Source: an uncultured Schlesneria sp.
Lineage (GTDB): Bacteria; Planctomycetota; Planctomycetia; Planctomycetales; Planctomycetaceae
NCBI GenBank assembly: GCA_903834925.1
Contig: CAILLA010000187.1
Span: forward strand, 1 to 64,000
Length of the DNA: 64,000 nt
Reading direction: 5' to 3'
In this document: positions 8,168 through 18,020 of the stretch, in pieces
Numbering within the stretch: position 1 is the stretch's first letter
Layout: the number at the start of each line of letters is the position of its first letter
The notes under the pieces: model-generated
Databases searched by the model: none
The model's input: only the letters and a program-made list of their open reading frames with translations
What the model was told of the DNA's origin: nothing
Translations under genes and position numbers: made by a program

Positions 8168-9442
8168 ATGGCGGGTTCCCGTAAGACTTGGTCGCTTCTC
8201 GTCGCTGATCCCTCGTTGATTTTTGGTTTAATCAGCACCGGAATTTTTTATTCGATTATCCTGCAGCCGGGGATGAGCGAAACACAGCTGGCCCGGTTTA
8301 CGTCGGAACATGCGGTTGAATATGTCATTGTGACCCTGTTTTTCTGGGGCATTGTCGACATCATCATGAAGTTGTCGTCGCTTCCGTGGGCGTATATAGC
8401 AGCCTGTCATGAATGGCTGCCCGCTCGCATGGGCCGTGAACCGGCTTCGAAAGCTCGTGAACTGCTGGATCACATTCGCCAGAATCCGGCCTGGATGCTG
8501 GCATCCTGCACGGGGCGCCGGCTTGTTCACGCCTTGAATCTTGTCGCCGAAAAGGGGACATCAGCCGATTATCATGAACAGTTGCAGCACCTGGCCGACA
8601 TGGACGATCAGGAGCTGCACGCGAAGTACACGGTTCTTCGCTTCGTGATTTCGGTGACACCGATCCTGGGTTTTCTTGGTACCGTCGTTCACTTCGGATC
8701 AGCCATCGGCAGTTTCTCGTTCGAGAACATGGACGAAAAGTTGCCGGAAATCGTGGCAGGGATGGGAACGGCCTTCAACACGACCAGCGTTGCTCTCGCG
8801 ACAGCCATGACCATGATGTTTGCGATGTTCCTTTGTGAACGGCTTGATCAAAGTGTCGTGGCGACAACCGATCGATTGATCGACCGGGAATTGCTTCACC
8901 GATTTGAAACTCAGGATGCGAATTTCGGCCCATTTCTGTCTGTTATTCAAGATGCAAACCGGGAAACGTTAGACCAGATTGCTCAAACGTTGCAGGAACA
9001 AGTTCGAACATGGGCACAGAGTCTTGATGTCCTGTTCGAACATTTCCAGGAACGACAGCAACAAGAATCTGTTCGCGATCGAGCGGCGCTGGAAGCGTTA
9101 CAACAACGGCATGATGCATACGAGGCGGCTCGCGAAGAACAATTCCAACAGCTGATCTCGTTCGTTGATGCTCGGCAGGAACAAAGCTGGAAACAACTTC
9201 AGACAACACTCGAACGTGCGTCGCTGTTCCGCGAGGACATCGGCGAGTTGACTAAGGCACTCAACGCTATTGCTCATGGTGAAGGACGGCTGATTGAATT
9301 GCAGGCGACTCTTTCCGATAACCTGCGCGTCCTGCACGAATCAAGCCAGATGGATTCGGCGATGCACGGTCTGACCGCCGCGATCCACCTGATGACCACT
9401 CGAAACCGACAAATCAACTTGTCCGATGCGGCAGCAGCATAA
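8168..9442 (+). CDS. MotA/TolQ/ExbB proton-channel family protein with coiled-coil tail
   Basis: This is a 424-residue inner-membrane protein. Hydrophobic segments lie at about 15-32 and 55-75. The family core is at about 160-235: VTPILGFLGTVVHFGSAIG, then MGTAFNTTSVALATAMTMMF, the two pore-lining helices of MotA/TolQ/ExbB channels. From about 240 to 400 the protein is predicted coiled coil, rich in Glu, Gln and Arg. ATG 8168 is supported by GGAAGG seven bases upstream. Family members normally pair with a MotB/TolR/ExbD-type stator carrying a periplasmic domain, but none is encoded next to this gene; the next gene is convergent. Whether it drives transport or senses load is unknown. Confidence 0.85.
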   Translation: MAGSRKTWSLLVADPSLIFGLISTGIFYSIILQPGMSETQLARFTSEHAVEYVIVTLFFWGIVDIIMKLSSLPWAYIAACHEWLPARMGREPASKARELLDHIRQNPAWMLASCTGRRLVHALNLVAEKGTSADYHEQLQHLADMDDQELHAKYTVLRFVISVTPILGFLGTVVHFGSAIGSFSFENMDEKLPEIVAGMGTAFNTTSVALATAMTMMFAMFLCERLDQSVVATTDRLIDRELLHRFETQDANFGPFLSVIQDANRETLDQIAQTLQEQVRTWAQSLDVLFEHFQERQQQESVRDRAALEALQQRHDAYEAAREEQFQQLISFVDARQEQSWKQLQTTLERASLFREDIGELTKALNAIAHGEGRLIELQATLSDNLRVLHESSQMDSAMHGLTAAIHLMTTRNRQINLSDAAAA

Positions 9443-9463
9443 GAAACCAATGAGCAGAATCCC

Positions 9464-9556
9464 GTGCCACTGCTTCGGAGTCTTCGGAGAAGCAGTGTCT
9501 TCTCCCTCCAACGGTTAAAGAGCACTGCTTGACCGAAGACGGTCAAGCAGTGGCAC
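9464..9556. repeat. REP-like double hairpin A (convergent junction)
   Basis: The 93-bp unit begins GTGCCACTGCTTCGGAG, ends GGTCAAGCAGTGGCAC, and contains two hairpins (TTCGGAGTCTTCGGAG and GACCGAAGACGGTC cores). It fills most of the gap between the converging channel and aminotransferase genes, so it may act as a terminator for both. Confidence 0.8.
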
Positions 9557-9581
9557 TTGAATCAAGAAGATTGACAAAGTT

Positions 9582-10787
9582 CTAACCAAGAAACGATTCG
9601 ATCGCGTCCAGGCCCGCTTTCAGCAGATCAAGGCTCGTGGCGAACGAAAGTCGTACGTAGCCAGGTGCACCGAACGCATCTCCCGTCACTAACGCGACGT
9701 GGCCTTGTTCGAGAAGTGTCGTGCAGAAGTCGGTCGCATTGTCGACTTTGACGCCACCTTTCAATGGCCGACCGAAGCAGGAACTGACATTGAAAAACGC
9801 ATAAAACGCGCCGCCGGGTTCGGCGAACGTAATTCCGTATCTGGATCGCCACGGCCGCATTCGTTCCATGACGTAATTGCGTCGCTTTTCAAATTCGACA
9901 CGCATCGCTTCGACGCTTTCCTGCGGACCGTTGAGCGCTTCAACAGCGGCGTACTGGCTGATGCTGCACGGGTTCGATGTTTCCTGGCTTTGAAGATTGT
10001 CCATCGCTTTTATGACATCGACAGGTCCGATCGTCCAGCCGATTCGCCATCCGGTCATGGCATAGGCCTTACTCACGCCACTGACAATGATTGTTCGAGC
10101 GGCGACATCCGGGCCAAAGCTGGCAAAGCAGCGGAATTCGGCTCCCTGATAGATCAGCTTTTCATAGATTTCATCGGACAAAACCAGCAGATTCTTTTCG
10201 ACAGCGACTCGTGCCAATGCTTCCAGTTGAGCGACCGGATATGTTGAGCCGGTCGGGTTCGAAGGGTTGTTCAGCATCAGCAAGCGAGTTTTCGGCGTGA
10301 TTGCATTTGTAAACTGCTCGGCCGACATACAAAAGCCACTGGCTTCGGTCGTATTCACCAGAACCGGAATTGCTCCTGCCAATTCGACCAGAGCGCTGTA
10401 GCTGACCCAATACGGTGCAGGAATAATAACTTCGTCGCCAGGTCCACAAAGTGATGCGATCACATTGTGAATCGAGTGCTTTGCACCGTTGGAGATCAGT
10501 ACCTGATTCGGCTTGAATTGAAGGCCGTAGTCGCGCGAATAGGCGTTACAGACCGCTTGTTTCAGTTCGGGAATTCCACCGGATGGTGTGTAATGAGTAT
10601 GTCCCGCGTTCATGGCCGCGATTGCCGCTTCACGAACGTTGGCAGGAGTGATGAAGTCTGGTTCGCCCAAGGTGAAGTCGAGTACGTTGACCCCTTTCGA
10701 CTTCAGTTCTTTTGCCTTGGCGGCTGCCGCGAGAGTGGCCGAGGGCTTCAGTTTTTGCAGGGCAGGGGACAGAGCAATGGGACTCAT
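9582..10787 (-). CDS. PLP-dependent class I aminotransferase (aspartate aminotransferase type)
   Basis: This cytoplasmic 401-residue enzyme of fold-type I transfers the amino group of aspartate, or a similar amino acid, to 2-oxoglutarate using pyridoxal phosphate. The N-terminus resembles the Thermus-type (Ib) subgroup, with LDFTLGEPDFITP and HYTPSGGIPELKQAV. The substrate/PLP blocks NNPSNPTG and LSDEIYEKLIY are present, and the Schiff-base lysine lies in SGVSKAYAMTGWRIGW. The C-terminal PGGAFYAFF and VRLSFA blocks are also intact, so it is full length and probably active. Donor specificity cannot be decided from motifs, and some relatives act on other amino acids. It is monocistronic and faces the channel gene across REP-like element A. 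Confidence 0.93.
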   Translation of the reverse strand: MSPIALSPALQKLKPSATLAAAAKAKELKSKGVNVLDFTLGEPDFITPANVREAAIAAMNAGHTHYTPSGGIPELKQAVCNAYSRDYGLQFKPNQVLISNGAKHSIHNVIASLCGPGDEVIIPAPYWVSYSALVELAGAIPVLVNTTEASGFCMSAEQFTNAITPKTRLLMLNNPSNPTGSTYPVAQLEALARVAVEKNLLVLSDEIYEKLIYQGAEFRCFASFGPDVAARTIIVSGVSKAYAMTGWRIGWTIGPVDVIKAMDNLQSQETSNPCSISQYAAVEALNGPQESVEAMRVEFEKRRNYVMERMRPWRSRYGITFAEPGGAFYAFFNVSSCFGRPLKGGVKVDNATDFCTTLLEQGHVALVTGDAFGAPGYVRLSFATSLDLLKAGLDAIESFLG

Positions 10788-11318
10788 GGATCACAATTTC
10801 CGGGAACGATTCTTTGCAACAAATCAACTCGAACCGGGATGATTGTTCTGGCAGTAGGCACTTGCGTCAAGGCACCGTGCCTGAAACAAGGGACTTTTCT
10901 CAAGGCAAAAAGGCGTCCGTCATTTTGGCTCGCTTCGTCACCAGCTTGAGTTTCTTCGCAAGATTTTGAATGCCTTCGTGGTTACGAAGAATTTTTTTAA
11001 CAATGGATAACCCTGATGGGCACTGATAAATGCAAAAGCCGGAGACAAACTGATTGGAAGCAGGCGGTGTCCAATCATGCTCGGCCATCATGATTCATCC
11101 ACAGTGCGGCGACCGCGCCGTTCCACCGGCTCGCCTGGTCAAATTGGTTTAGACCTTCGGTTGGGGCCGCGCGGGGTCAGGAGATCGATCGCACAATGGG
11201 CTGCCGGGACTGTTCGCTTTCGATTCTGGGTGCGGTGATATTGCGGGCAGGCTTTTCTCAACCCTGCAATCAGGTAGACTTTGAGTGGGTATCTGTTCTC
11301 CGTTGAAAGTGTCCCCTC
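10788..11318. other. Divergent intergenic region with decayed dispersed repeats
   Basis: These 531 bases separate the divergent aminotransferase and uvrB genes, so both promoters should lie here. Around 10970-11025 the minus strand reads CTTCGTAACCACGAAGG and TTATCAGTGCCCATCAGGG. Both resemble worn copies of 'CTTCGTG..CCACGAAGG' and 'ATCCGTG..CCATCCGTGG' repeats that I recall from many planctomycete and other genomes. No RNA gene or good reading frame was seen. Confidence 0.4.
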
Positions 11319-13385
11319 ATGCCTGAATTTCAGATCGCCAGTCCGTTTCAGCCTGCCGGTGACCAGCCGAAGGCGATTGAGTCACTTGTGCGAGGTCTGC
11401 GTGAGGGGAAAAAAGATCAGGTCCTACTGGGGGTTACGGGGTCCGGTAAGACTTTTACGATGGCGAACGTCATCCAACAGATGCAGCGCCCTGCGTTGAT
11501 TCTTTCACACAATAAGACGCTTGCGGCACAGTTATATGGCGAGTTCCGTGATTTCTTTCCCAATAATGCTGTCGCCTATTTCGTCAGTTACTACGACTAT
11601 TACCAGCCCGAAGCGTACATTCCCCAGCGGGACATTTACATCGAAAAGGATTCGTCGATCAACGAAGAGATCGACCGTCTGCGACTGCTTGCGACAAGCG
11701 CCCTGGTCAGCCGTCGTGACGTGATCGTCGTAGCGAGTGTCAGTTGCATTTATGGTTTAGGCTCGCCAAAAGACTACCTCGAAATGATGGTGCCACTTTC
11801 AGTCGGTGGAACAATCGACCGGGACGACCTTCTTCGAAAGCTTTGTGATATCCAGTATACCCGCAACGATATCGCTCCCGCGCGAAGTAATTTCCGGGTT
11901 CGAGGCGACGTGGTTGAGGTCTGGCCGGCGTACGAAGAATTCGCGTATCGGATCGAGCTTTGGGGGGACGAGATCGAAAAGTTGTCCATCATCAATCCGC
12001 TGACCGGGGAGGAAGCTCAACGGCTGAATGACATCTACATCTACCCTGCTAAACACTATGTGCTACCGGATGACCGAATCACGGATGCAACTCGCGAGAT
12101 TGAAAGCGAACTCAATACACAACTGGAAAAGTTTCAGACTGAGGGGAAGCTGATCGAGCGGCAGCGACTGAATGCTCGAACTCGGCATGATCTTGAGTTG
12201 TTGCGCGAGATGGGATTCTGTCCGGGAATTGAAAATTACAGTCGAGCATTATCTGGTCGCAAACCGGGCGAACCCCCATTCACGTTGCTCGACTTTTTCC
12301 CAGAAGATTTCCTGCTGTTCGTGGACGAATCTCATGTGAGTGTCCCTCAGATTCGGGCCATGTTTAATGGCGATCATGCGCGCAAGACGACACTGGTGGA
12401 ACACGGATTCCGGCTACCGATGGCGCTCGACAATCGGCCTTTGAAATTCGACGAATGGAACGCCCGAAGAAAGCAAACCGTTTTCGTTTCGGCTACGCCA
12501 GCGGATTGGGAGGTCGAACAGACCGGTGGCGAAGTTGTTGAGCAAGTGATTCGACCAACGGGTCTGCTTGATCCAACGATCTCGATTCATCCTGCCCGAG
12601 GGCAAGTTCCGCATTTGATGGAGCAGATCAAACTGCGAACCGCCAAGGGGCAACGAACTCTGGTGACGACGCTGACGAAAAGACTCTCGGAAGACCTGAC
12701 CAAATATTTGACTGAAGAGGGAATCAAATGTGCCTGGTTGCATTCAGAACTGGATGCGTTTGAGCGAGTCGAAGTTTTACGCAGCTTGCGCGAAGGAAAA
12801 TATGATGCGGTCGTCGGCGTGAATTTGCTGCGGGAAGGGATCGACGTCCCTGAAGTCTCGCTCGTCGCGATTCTAGATGCTGACAAGGAAGGGTTTTTGA
12901 GAAGCGCGACAAGTCTGATCCAGACAATTGGTCGATCCGCACGCAACGTGAACGCCGAGGTCGTATTGTACGCTGACAGGGTCACCGACAGCATGCAGCA
13001 GGCACTCGACGAGACTGGTCGACGCCGCATCTTACAGGCAGAATACAATAAGCAACACGGGATCACTCCTGAAACCATTAAGAAAGCCATTCGCCGAGGG
13101 ATTGAAGAGGAGATCGAAGCCAAGCGAATCGCACAAAAGGTCATTGGTGCCGAGAGCGAGAGCCAGTATGTCACGCAGGAGTACCTCAACGAATTGGAAG
13201 CAGAAATGCTCGCAGCGGCCGAGTCGCTCGAATTCGAACGGGCCGCGAAATTGCGAGACCGAATTGTCCAATTGAAGCAACAAATCGGAAAACCGGTTCC
13301 ATCAGAAGACGAATCGTCAAAATCCAAACCGGGAGGAGGACGCGGGCGTAAAAGAAGTCAAAGAAAGCCAAATCCGCATCGATAA
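11319..13385 (+). CDS. uvrB: Excinuclease ABC subunit B
   Basis: UvrB is the DNA-damage-verifying helicase-like subunit of the UvrABC nucleotide excision repair complex. At 688 residues it is close to the usual 660-680. The N-terminal domain has Walker [13 protein letters not shown], followed by the UvrA-interaction region and the beta-hairpin [13 protein letters not shown] that is inserted between DNA strands. The DEAD-like box appears as [12 protein letters not shown], helicase motif V/VI as [14 protein letters not shown] and QTIGRSARN, and the C-terminal UVR (UvrC-binding) motif as [18 protein letters not shown] basic Lys/Arg/Ser tail follows. ATG 11319 matches the conserved family start. 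The gene stands alone with a long upstream region; no clear LexA box was seen. Confidence 0.98.
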   Translation: MPEFQIASPFQPAGDQPKAIESLVRGLREGKKDQVLLGVTGSGKTFTMANVIQQMQRPALILSHNKTLAAQLYGEFRDFFPNNAVAYFVSYYDYYQPEAYIPQRDIYIEKDSSINEEIDRLRLLATSALVSRRDVIVVASVSCIYGLGSPKDYLEMMVPLSVGGTIDRDDLLRKLCDIQYTRNDIAPARSNFRVRGDVVEVWPAYEEFAYRIELWGDEIEKLSIINPLTGEEAQRLNDIYIYPAKHYVLPDDRITDATREIESELNTQLEKFQTEGKLIERQRLNARTRHDLELLREMGFCPGIENYSRALSGRKPGEPPFTLLDFFPEDFLLFVDESHVSVPQIRAMFNGDHARKTTLVEHGFRLPMALDNRPLKFDEWNARRKQTVFVSATPADWEVEQTGGEVVEQVIRPTGLLDPTISIHPARGQVPHLMEQIKLRTAKGQRTLVTTLTKRLSEDLTKYLTEEGIKCAWLHSELDAFERVEVLRSLREGKYDAVVGVNLLREGIDVPEVSLVAILDADKEGFLRSATSLIQTIGRSARNVNAEVVLYADRVTDSMQQALDETGRRRILQAEYNKQHGITPETIKKAIRRGIEEEIEAKRIAQKVIGAESESQYVTQEYLNELEAEMLAAAESLEFERAAKLRDRIVQLKQQIGKPVPSEDESSKSKPGGGRGRKRSQRKPNPHR

Positions 13386-13418
13386 CAATAAACTGAACAA
13401 GAACTTCCCTCGAAGGTT

Positions 13419-13447
13419 TTGACGGACGTTTCGTCTGTTTGTTACAC
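13419..13447 (+). promoter_or_regulatory. Possible sigma-70-type promoter for the kinase gene
   Basis: TTGACG (13419-13424) is separated by 17 bases from TTACAC (13442-13447). The transcript would have a leader of about 145 bases before the kinase ATG at 13601. The -10 match is weak, so this is only a candidate. Confidence 0.3.
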
Positions 13448-13600
13448 TTAATGGATTCGTACACCTCCTGAAAATTCCTTTCGACGGCCATTTGATCCGT
13501 GGGAAGCTCCGATGAATATCAAATCACATCGCCAGCATCGCCCGCAGTTTTGCGCAGAAACTCTCGAGCGTCATTCGTGCCGTAAAACGGGAGGATCGCA

Positions 13601-16600
13601 ATGAGCGCCGACTCCGATGCCCCAACCAAAAGCATTGAGACGACTACGAATCAGCCGCTGAAGACACTGGGGAAATACCAGATCGAGCGTAAACTGGGTC
13701 AAGGTGGCATGGGCACGGTGTATCTCGCGCAGAACACCGATCTGAAGAAAATGGTTGCCCTGAAGGTTTTGCCTCGGGATAAGGCCAAGAATCCGATTCT
13801 GGTCCGAAGATTCAAAGCCGAAGCTCAAGCAGCCGGGCAACTCGAACATCCCAACATCGTTGCCGTTTACGATACCGGTGAGGCTGACGGATTCCTGTAC
13901 ATCGCGATGGAATACGTCGAAGGGATCGATCTATTCGAACAGGTGAAACGCCGAGGGGTGATTCCGGTTAAACGATCAATCGAAATCATCAAACAAGTTG
14001 CTTCCGCGCTTCAACATGCTTTCGAACATAATATTGTCCATCGAGACATCAAACCATCAAACCTACTGCTGCGTCATGACGGCGTCGTCAAAGTGACAGA
14101 CTTGGGTCTGGCGCGATCGATTGATGATACGCTTGAAACGAATATCACTCGTGCAGGCACAACAGTCGGTACCGTCGACTACATGGCCCCTGAGCAGGCA
14201 CGTAGCAGCAAATCGGCCGATGTCCGCAGCGACATCTATTCTCTCGGATGCACCTGGTACCAGATGCTGACCGGCGAACCCCCGTACGCTGAAGGAAGCT
14301 TGACGAATAAACTCCAGGCGCACGCGATGAAGCCGCTGCCTGATCCGCGCGAAATCAACGAAAATGTTCCTGAGGGCCTGTTCGCGGTATTACAGCGTAT
14401 GACGGCTAAAAAACCGGCTGATCGCTACCAGACTCCCGCTGAATTATTAGAAGACCTCGCGAATTCCAAGCTGACAAAAGCGGCCTTCTCAAACGAAATT
14501 TTGAGTGACCTTAGCGACTATGACATGGATGCCCTGAAAGGGGTCGATGAGGAAGTCGACGAGAGAGAGGAGGTCGATCAGTCACCTCAAGAACGCCCTC
14601 CACGACGCAAGAGTCACGTGGCTGATGAAGAAGAGCGGGGCGAAACGCCACCGACGAAAAATCGCAAAAAAACTCGTTCTCGTGTCGAAGAGGAAGATGA
14701 TTCAGAGGAGGCACCCGATCCTGCTCCCCGACGAAAAAACCGCACGACGACTCCGGATACCCAACTCGCCGATGAAACTCAACCGATCAAGTCGCGATTA
14801 AAGCCTTCTTCAAAACCACGCGTCGATGATGACGAAAACGATGAGGAGGATGAACGCCGAAGTTCAACAAAACGGGCAAACTCCGCGTCCGAAAAAGAGG
14901 ATGCGGATGAACCTTCCACGTCGAAACGCAAACGGAATTCCGCTCGACCCGAAGAAGACAATTCTCCGAGATTGAGGCATGTCAAAGCTTCATCCAGCAC
15001 CAAGGGACTTGAAAGCAATGCGGCCAAACATGTACCGAAGCCGCTTCCACCCAAACGGGAACCTACTGACACGAATGATGCGCAGCGGATAAAACTGAAT
15101 CTGGAACCACTCAAGTTTCTTGGAATCGCGGCAGGAGTCCTTGGTGCCATTGCTGGTCTCGGATGGCTGATTATGCAATGGAGCGGTCAAGTTGAGACTG
15201 CGCATAATCCATTCGACAACAAGGCTCTGACATCCCAGGAACCAGCGGTTGTAAAGACCCCGGTCGTCAAGCCGTCAGAAAATAAAGATACTGAGAACCC
15301 GGTTTCGGTTACGGTTGTCGAGCAATCAAAACAAGGAACATCTGCCTCAGATCGTGTTGTCCCTGGCGAATACGATATCACGAAACAAGCATTGCCCGGA
15401 TGGGCAACTTCAGCGAATTCTGATCTCACCGATCTGCCAATCTTCACTGTGGGTCCAGGAGTCTCATCAGCAAACCATTTTTCCAGTTTGGACGAGGGAC
15501 TTCAGGCAACTGATCGGGCGGGAGGAGTTGTACGGTTAATCGGCAACGGACCGTTTGTTCTGACTCGAGTTGACCTCTCGAAGGCCAAGAAAATCGTTGT
15601 GACTGGGGCGTCACCCCAGGATCAGCCTCTGATTATCGTCCGACCGAGTGAAACAAGTGGCTCGTTGGGAATCGCGGTTACCAATGGCATATTGGATTTG
15701 CGTGGACTTCACTTTGCTCTCGACCGGTCCACAGTAAACGACTTGACGGCAACAAAGATTATTTCCGTGACGGATGGTCAACTTTTCGTGAGAAAATGCT
15801 CGTTTACTGCCAGTGGAAATGACGCAGCCGACGCGACCGCTTTAGAATTCACGAGCAAACAAGATTCACAGAATGTTCCTGCGATCGAATCTCAACTTCT
15901 TCTTGATCATGTGACCGTTCGGGGAAATGGCTTAACCGCTTTACAATTAGATCGAACGATGGCCGATGTCATTATTCAGGATTCGCTGATCGTTACCGGA
16001 ACGGCTCCTGCAATCAGCGTCGCGGGAAAGCTCGCTGGAGGATTTTCCGACGTTGTTGACGCCAAGCCCCGACGAACGATTCGGATCTTCCGGTCGACTC
16101 TTTCCGGTCGAAAGCAGATCCTTGAACTCTCCGCAGAAAATACCGCGAAGCCTCCTTCGACGGCCATATATTTTCATGATTCGATTTGTACGGCAGAAGG
16201 AGCCGGCAACACCGCAGTGCTCGCATCAGCGACTCGTTGGCCGAGCGTTTCCTCCACGACAACGGGAAGGTTGACGAATTTGACATGGTCATCAAAATCA
16301 TCACTCTTCATCGGATTTGAACGACTTCTGGACTTGGACAAATCGTCATTTAAAGTCACCAGTGTGGGAGACTGGCTCCAAGTTTGGAAGAAGAGTTTTG
16401 AACCGGCCCAGTTTCAGCAGTTTGTCTGGCAAGAATCGCTGATTTCGGACATCAGTTCGGTCCAACCGCATGACTTCGATACCGCAAAACTGCACTTTCG
16501 AGATATGAAGACATCGAAGGGTCAATTGCCGGGATGCATCACGAGCCAACTCACGGTACCCGGTACCATTTCTCAAACACGAATCACTGCGTTTGGACTC

Positions 16601-17863
16601 CGACCGAAACTTCCGGCGGACGTTTTGAAATCGACTGACAGCCCCGCGACGAGAAAAATCAATCTGTCGAAAGAGGATTTGGGCGTCGTCATCAATAAGA
16701 ATGATTGGCAAAACGACTCGGTGTTTGAAGTGTCTGGCGCTGGCGTACACACGATGCAGCCGGCGAGAATTGTTGGTAAGTCACTTCGAATCACTTTCAG
16801 GCAAGCCGATGGCCCGCCGCTGAAGATCCAACCCAAAACTCAAGACGCCAAATCAAGAACTGAAAATCCTGGGTTGTTTACGATCGAGAGAGGAACTCTC
16901 GACTTACAGTCGGCATCACTAGAAGCACTTCAGACCGCAAAAAGTGGTGCATCAACCCCGTGGCTGATTTTCGCGAGAAATGCAAATATCATTCTGCGTG
17001 GATGCCAACTCAGTGGCCCCTTATTGCAGGATCTGGAACAACATCAAGGTCTGATCCAATGGTCAACGACGGCCCCTAACAGTCCAATGGTGGGCGTTGA
17101 GCCAAATTATCTATCCGTCAATGATTCGTTTTTGATGAGTACAGGAATTGGAATTCGATTGCAATCCGCAACGGGGCGACTGTTTGTTCGCAACAGCATC
17201 GTTGCCATTCGGGGTTATGGCATCGATCTGCAACCGATTCGAACGGAAACGACGCTATTACCTGTTGTCGATCTGGAACATACAACTTTTTCCACAACGA
17301 AGGCCGCGATCCGCGTTGAATCGCCAACAGGAAACGACCCAATTACCTCCCCCATGCGGATTTTTGCAGACTCGTGCACAGTCGTTGCTCCGCTCGATTT
17401 CAAACCTGGCGAAGGGTCGGAATCAACAGTCATGGAATGTGCAGGCCCCGTGATTGAACAAAAGCAGGTCGAATGGTGGGGAACATCGAATGGTTTTTCT
17501 AAAGACGTAAAATCATTCTTGATTCAATCAGGTAAAGAACCAGTCTCATCTGCAGCAGGTTGGGCGACTGCATGGGGCGAGCCAAACGACGTCAGACTAT
17601 TGACGGGCTTGAAAGGAGTGCATCTCAATAAAGCACTGCCAAATAAGTGGATTCTATTGAAGCCATTTTCATTTATGCTAGACCCAAACTCGCCCGGTGC
17701 AACCTGGGCTGAGGGAGGCCGTCCGATCGGAGCCGACATTCGTTCGGTCGAAGAATCGATCGTGGCAAAGAAGGGATCGGGCGACAAGCAGCCGATGAAT
17801 GGTCAAACGACGAAACCGGGTACAGCTCCGACTGTTGGCGGGAAAAAGAACCTCGGTTTCTAG
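13601..17863 (+). CDS. Membrane Ser/Thr protein kinase with extracytoplasmic beta-helix region
   Basis: This 1420-residue PknB-type kinase has a cytoplasmic catalytic domain at about 25-290. It shows the glycine loop KLGQGGMGTVYLA, catalytic Lys55 in VALKVLP, VHRDIKPSNLL with Asp149, the bacterial-style DLG in place of DFG, and GTVDYMAPEQ in the activation segment. Residues about 310-500 form a low-complexity linker of alternating acidic and Lys/Arg/Ser stretches. One membrane helix follows (FLGIAAGVLGAIAGLGWLI, about 505-527). The remaining ~890 residues look like repeated beta-strand rungs (DLRGLHFALD, ILRGCQLSG, LFVRNSIVAIRG), consistent with a right-handed beta-helix sensor. Ligand and substrates are unknown. 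It is monocistronic, ending at REP-like element B. Confidence 0.93.
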   Translation: MSADSDAPTKSIETTTNQPLKTLGKYQIERKLGQGGMGTVYLAQNTDLKKMVALKVLPRDKAKNPILVRRFKAEAQAAGQLEHPNIVAVYDTGEADGFLYIAMEYVEGIDLFEQVKRRGVIPVKRSIEIIKQVASALQHAFEHNIVHRDIKPSNLLLRHDGVVKVTDLGLARSIDDTLETNITRAGTTVGTVDYMAPEQARSSKSADVRSDIYSLGCTWYQMLTGEPPYAEGSLTNKLQAHAMKPLPDPREINENVPEGLFAVLQRMTAKKPADRYQTPAELLEDLANSKLTKAAFSNEILSDLSDYDMDALKGVDEEVDEREEVDQSPQERPPRRKSHVADEEERGETPPTKNRKKTRSRVEEEDDSEEAPDPAPRRKNRTTTPDTQLADETQPIKSRLKPSSKPRVDDDENDEEDERRSSTKRANSASEKEDADEPSTSKRKRNSARPEEDNSPRLRHVKASSSTKGLESNAAKHVPKPLPPKREPTDTNDAQRIKLNLEPLKFLGIAAGVLGAIAGLGWLIMQWSGQVETAHNPFDNKALTSQEPAVVKTPVVKPSENKDTENPVSVTVVEQSKQGTSASDRVVPGEYDITKQALPGWATSANSDLTDLPIFTVGPGVSSANHFSSLDEGLQATDRAGGVVRLIGNGPFVLTRVDLSKAKKIVVTGASPQDQPLIIVRPSETSGSLGIAVTNGILDLRGLHFALDRSTVNDLTATKIISVTDGQLFVRKCSFTASGNDAADATALEFTSKQDSQNVPAIESQLLLDHVTVRGNGLTALQLDRTMADVIIQDSLIVTGTAPAISVAGKLAGGFSDVVDAKPRRTIRIFRSTLSGRKQILELSAENTAKPPSTAIYFHDSICTAEGAGNTAVLASATRWPSVSSTTTGRLTNLTWSSKSSLFIGFERLLDLDKSSFKVTSVGDWLQVWKKSFEPAQFQQFVWQESLISDISSVQPHDFDTAKLHFRDMKTSKGQLPGCITSQLTVPGTISQTRITAFGLRPKLPADVLKSTDSPATRKINLSKEDLGVVINKNDWQNDSVFEVSGAGVHTMQPARIVGKSLRITFRQADGPPLKIQPKTQDAKSRTENPGLFTIERGTLDLQSASLEALQTAKSGASTPWLIFARNANIILRGCQLSGPLLQDLEQHQGLIQWSTTAPNSPMVGVEPNYLSVNDSFLMSTGIGIRLQSATGRLFVRNSIVAIRGYGIDLQPIRTETTLLPVVDLEHTTFSTTKAAIRVESPTGNDPITSPMRIFADSCTVVAPLDFKPGEGSESTVMECAGPVIEQKQVEWWGTSNGFSKDVKSFLIQSGKEPVSSAAGWATAWGEPNDVRLLTGLKGVHLNKALPNKWILLKPFSFMLDPNSPGATWAEGGRPIGADIRSVEESIVAKKGSGDKQPMNGQTTKPGTAPTVGGKKNLGF

Positions 17864-17886
17864 TTCTTTTTCAAGCCGCGACGAAG

Positions 17887-17980
17887 GTGCCACTGCTTGC
17901 CCGTTTTCGGCCAGGCAGTGTTCTTTACCCGACAGAGGGAGAAGACACTGTTTCTCCGAAGACTCCTAAAACTGTGGCAC
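17887..17980. repeat. REP-like double hairpin B (convergent junction)
   Basis: This 94-bp unit starts GTGCCACTGCTTGCCC and ends CTGTGGCAC, with the internal GGCAGTGTTCTT/GAAGACACTG spacer arms of the family. It lies between the converging kinase and DUF885 genes. Confidence 0.8.
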
Positions 17981-18020
17981 AGAATCCTAAGTTCGACTTT
18001 TGACAATTCTCAGGCAGTCG

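Noticed and set aside
9464-9556. CRISPR-like or attachment-site interpretation of the hairpin repeats
   Set aside because: Copies are kilobases apart, have no regular spacers, and no cas or integrase genes are present. A REP-like family explains them better.
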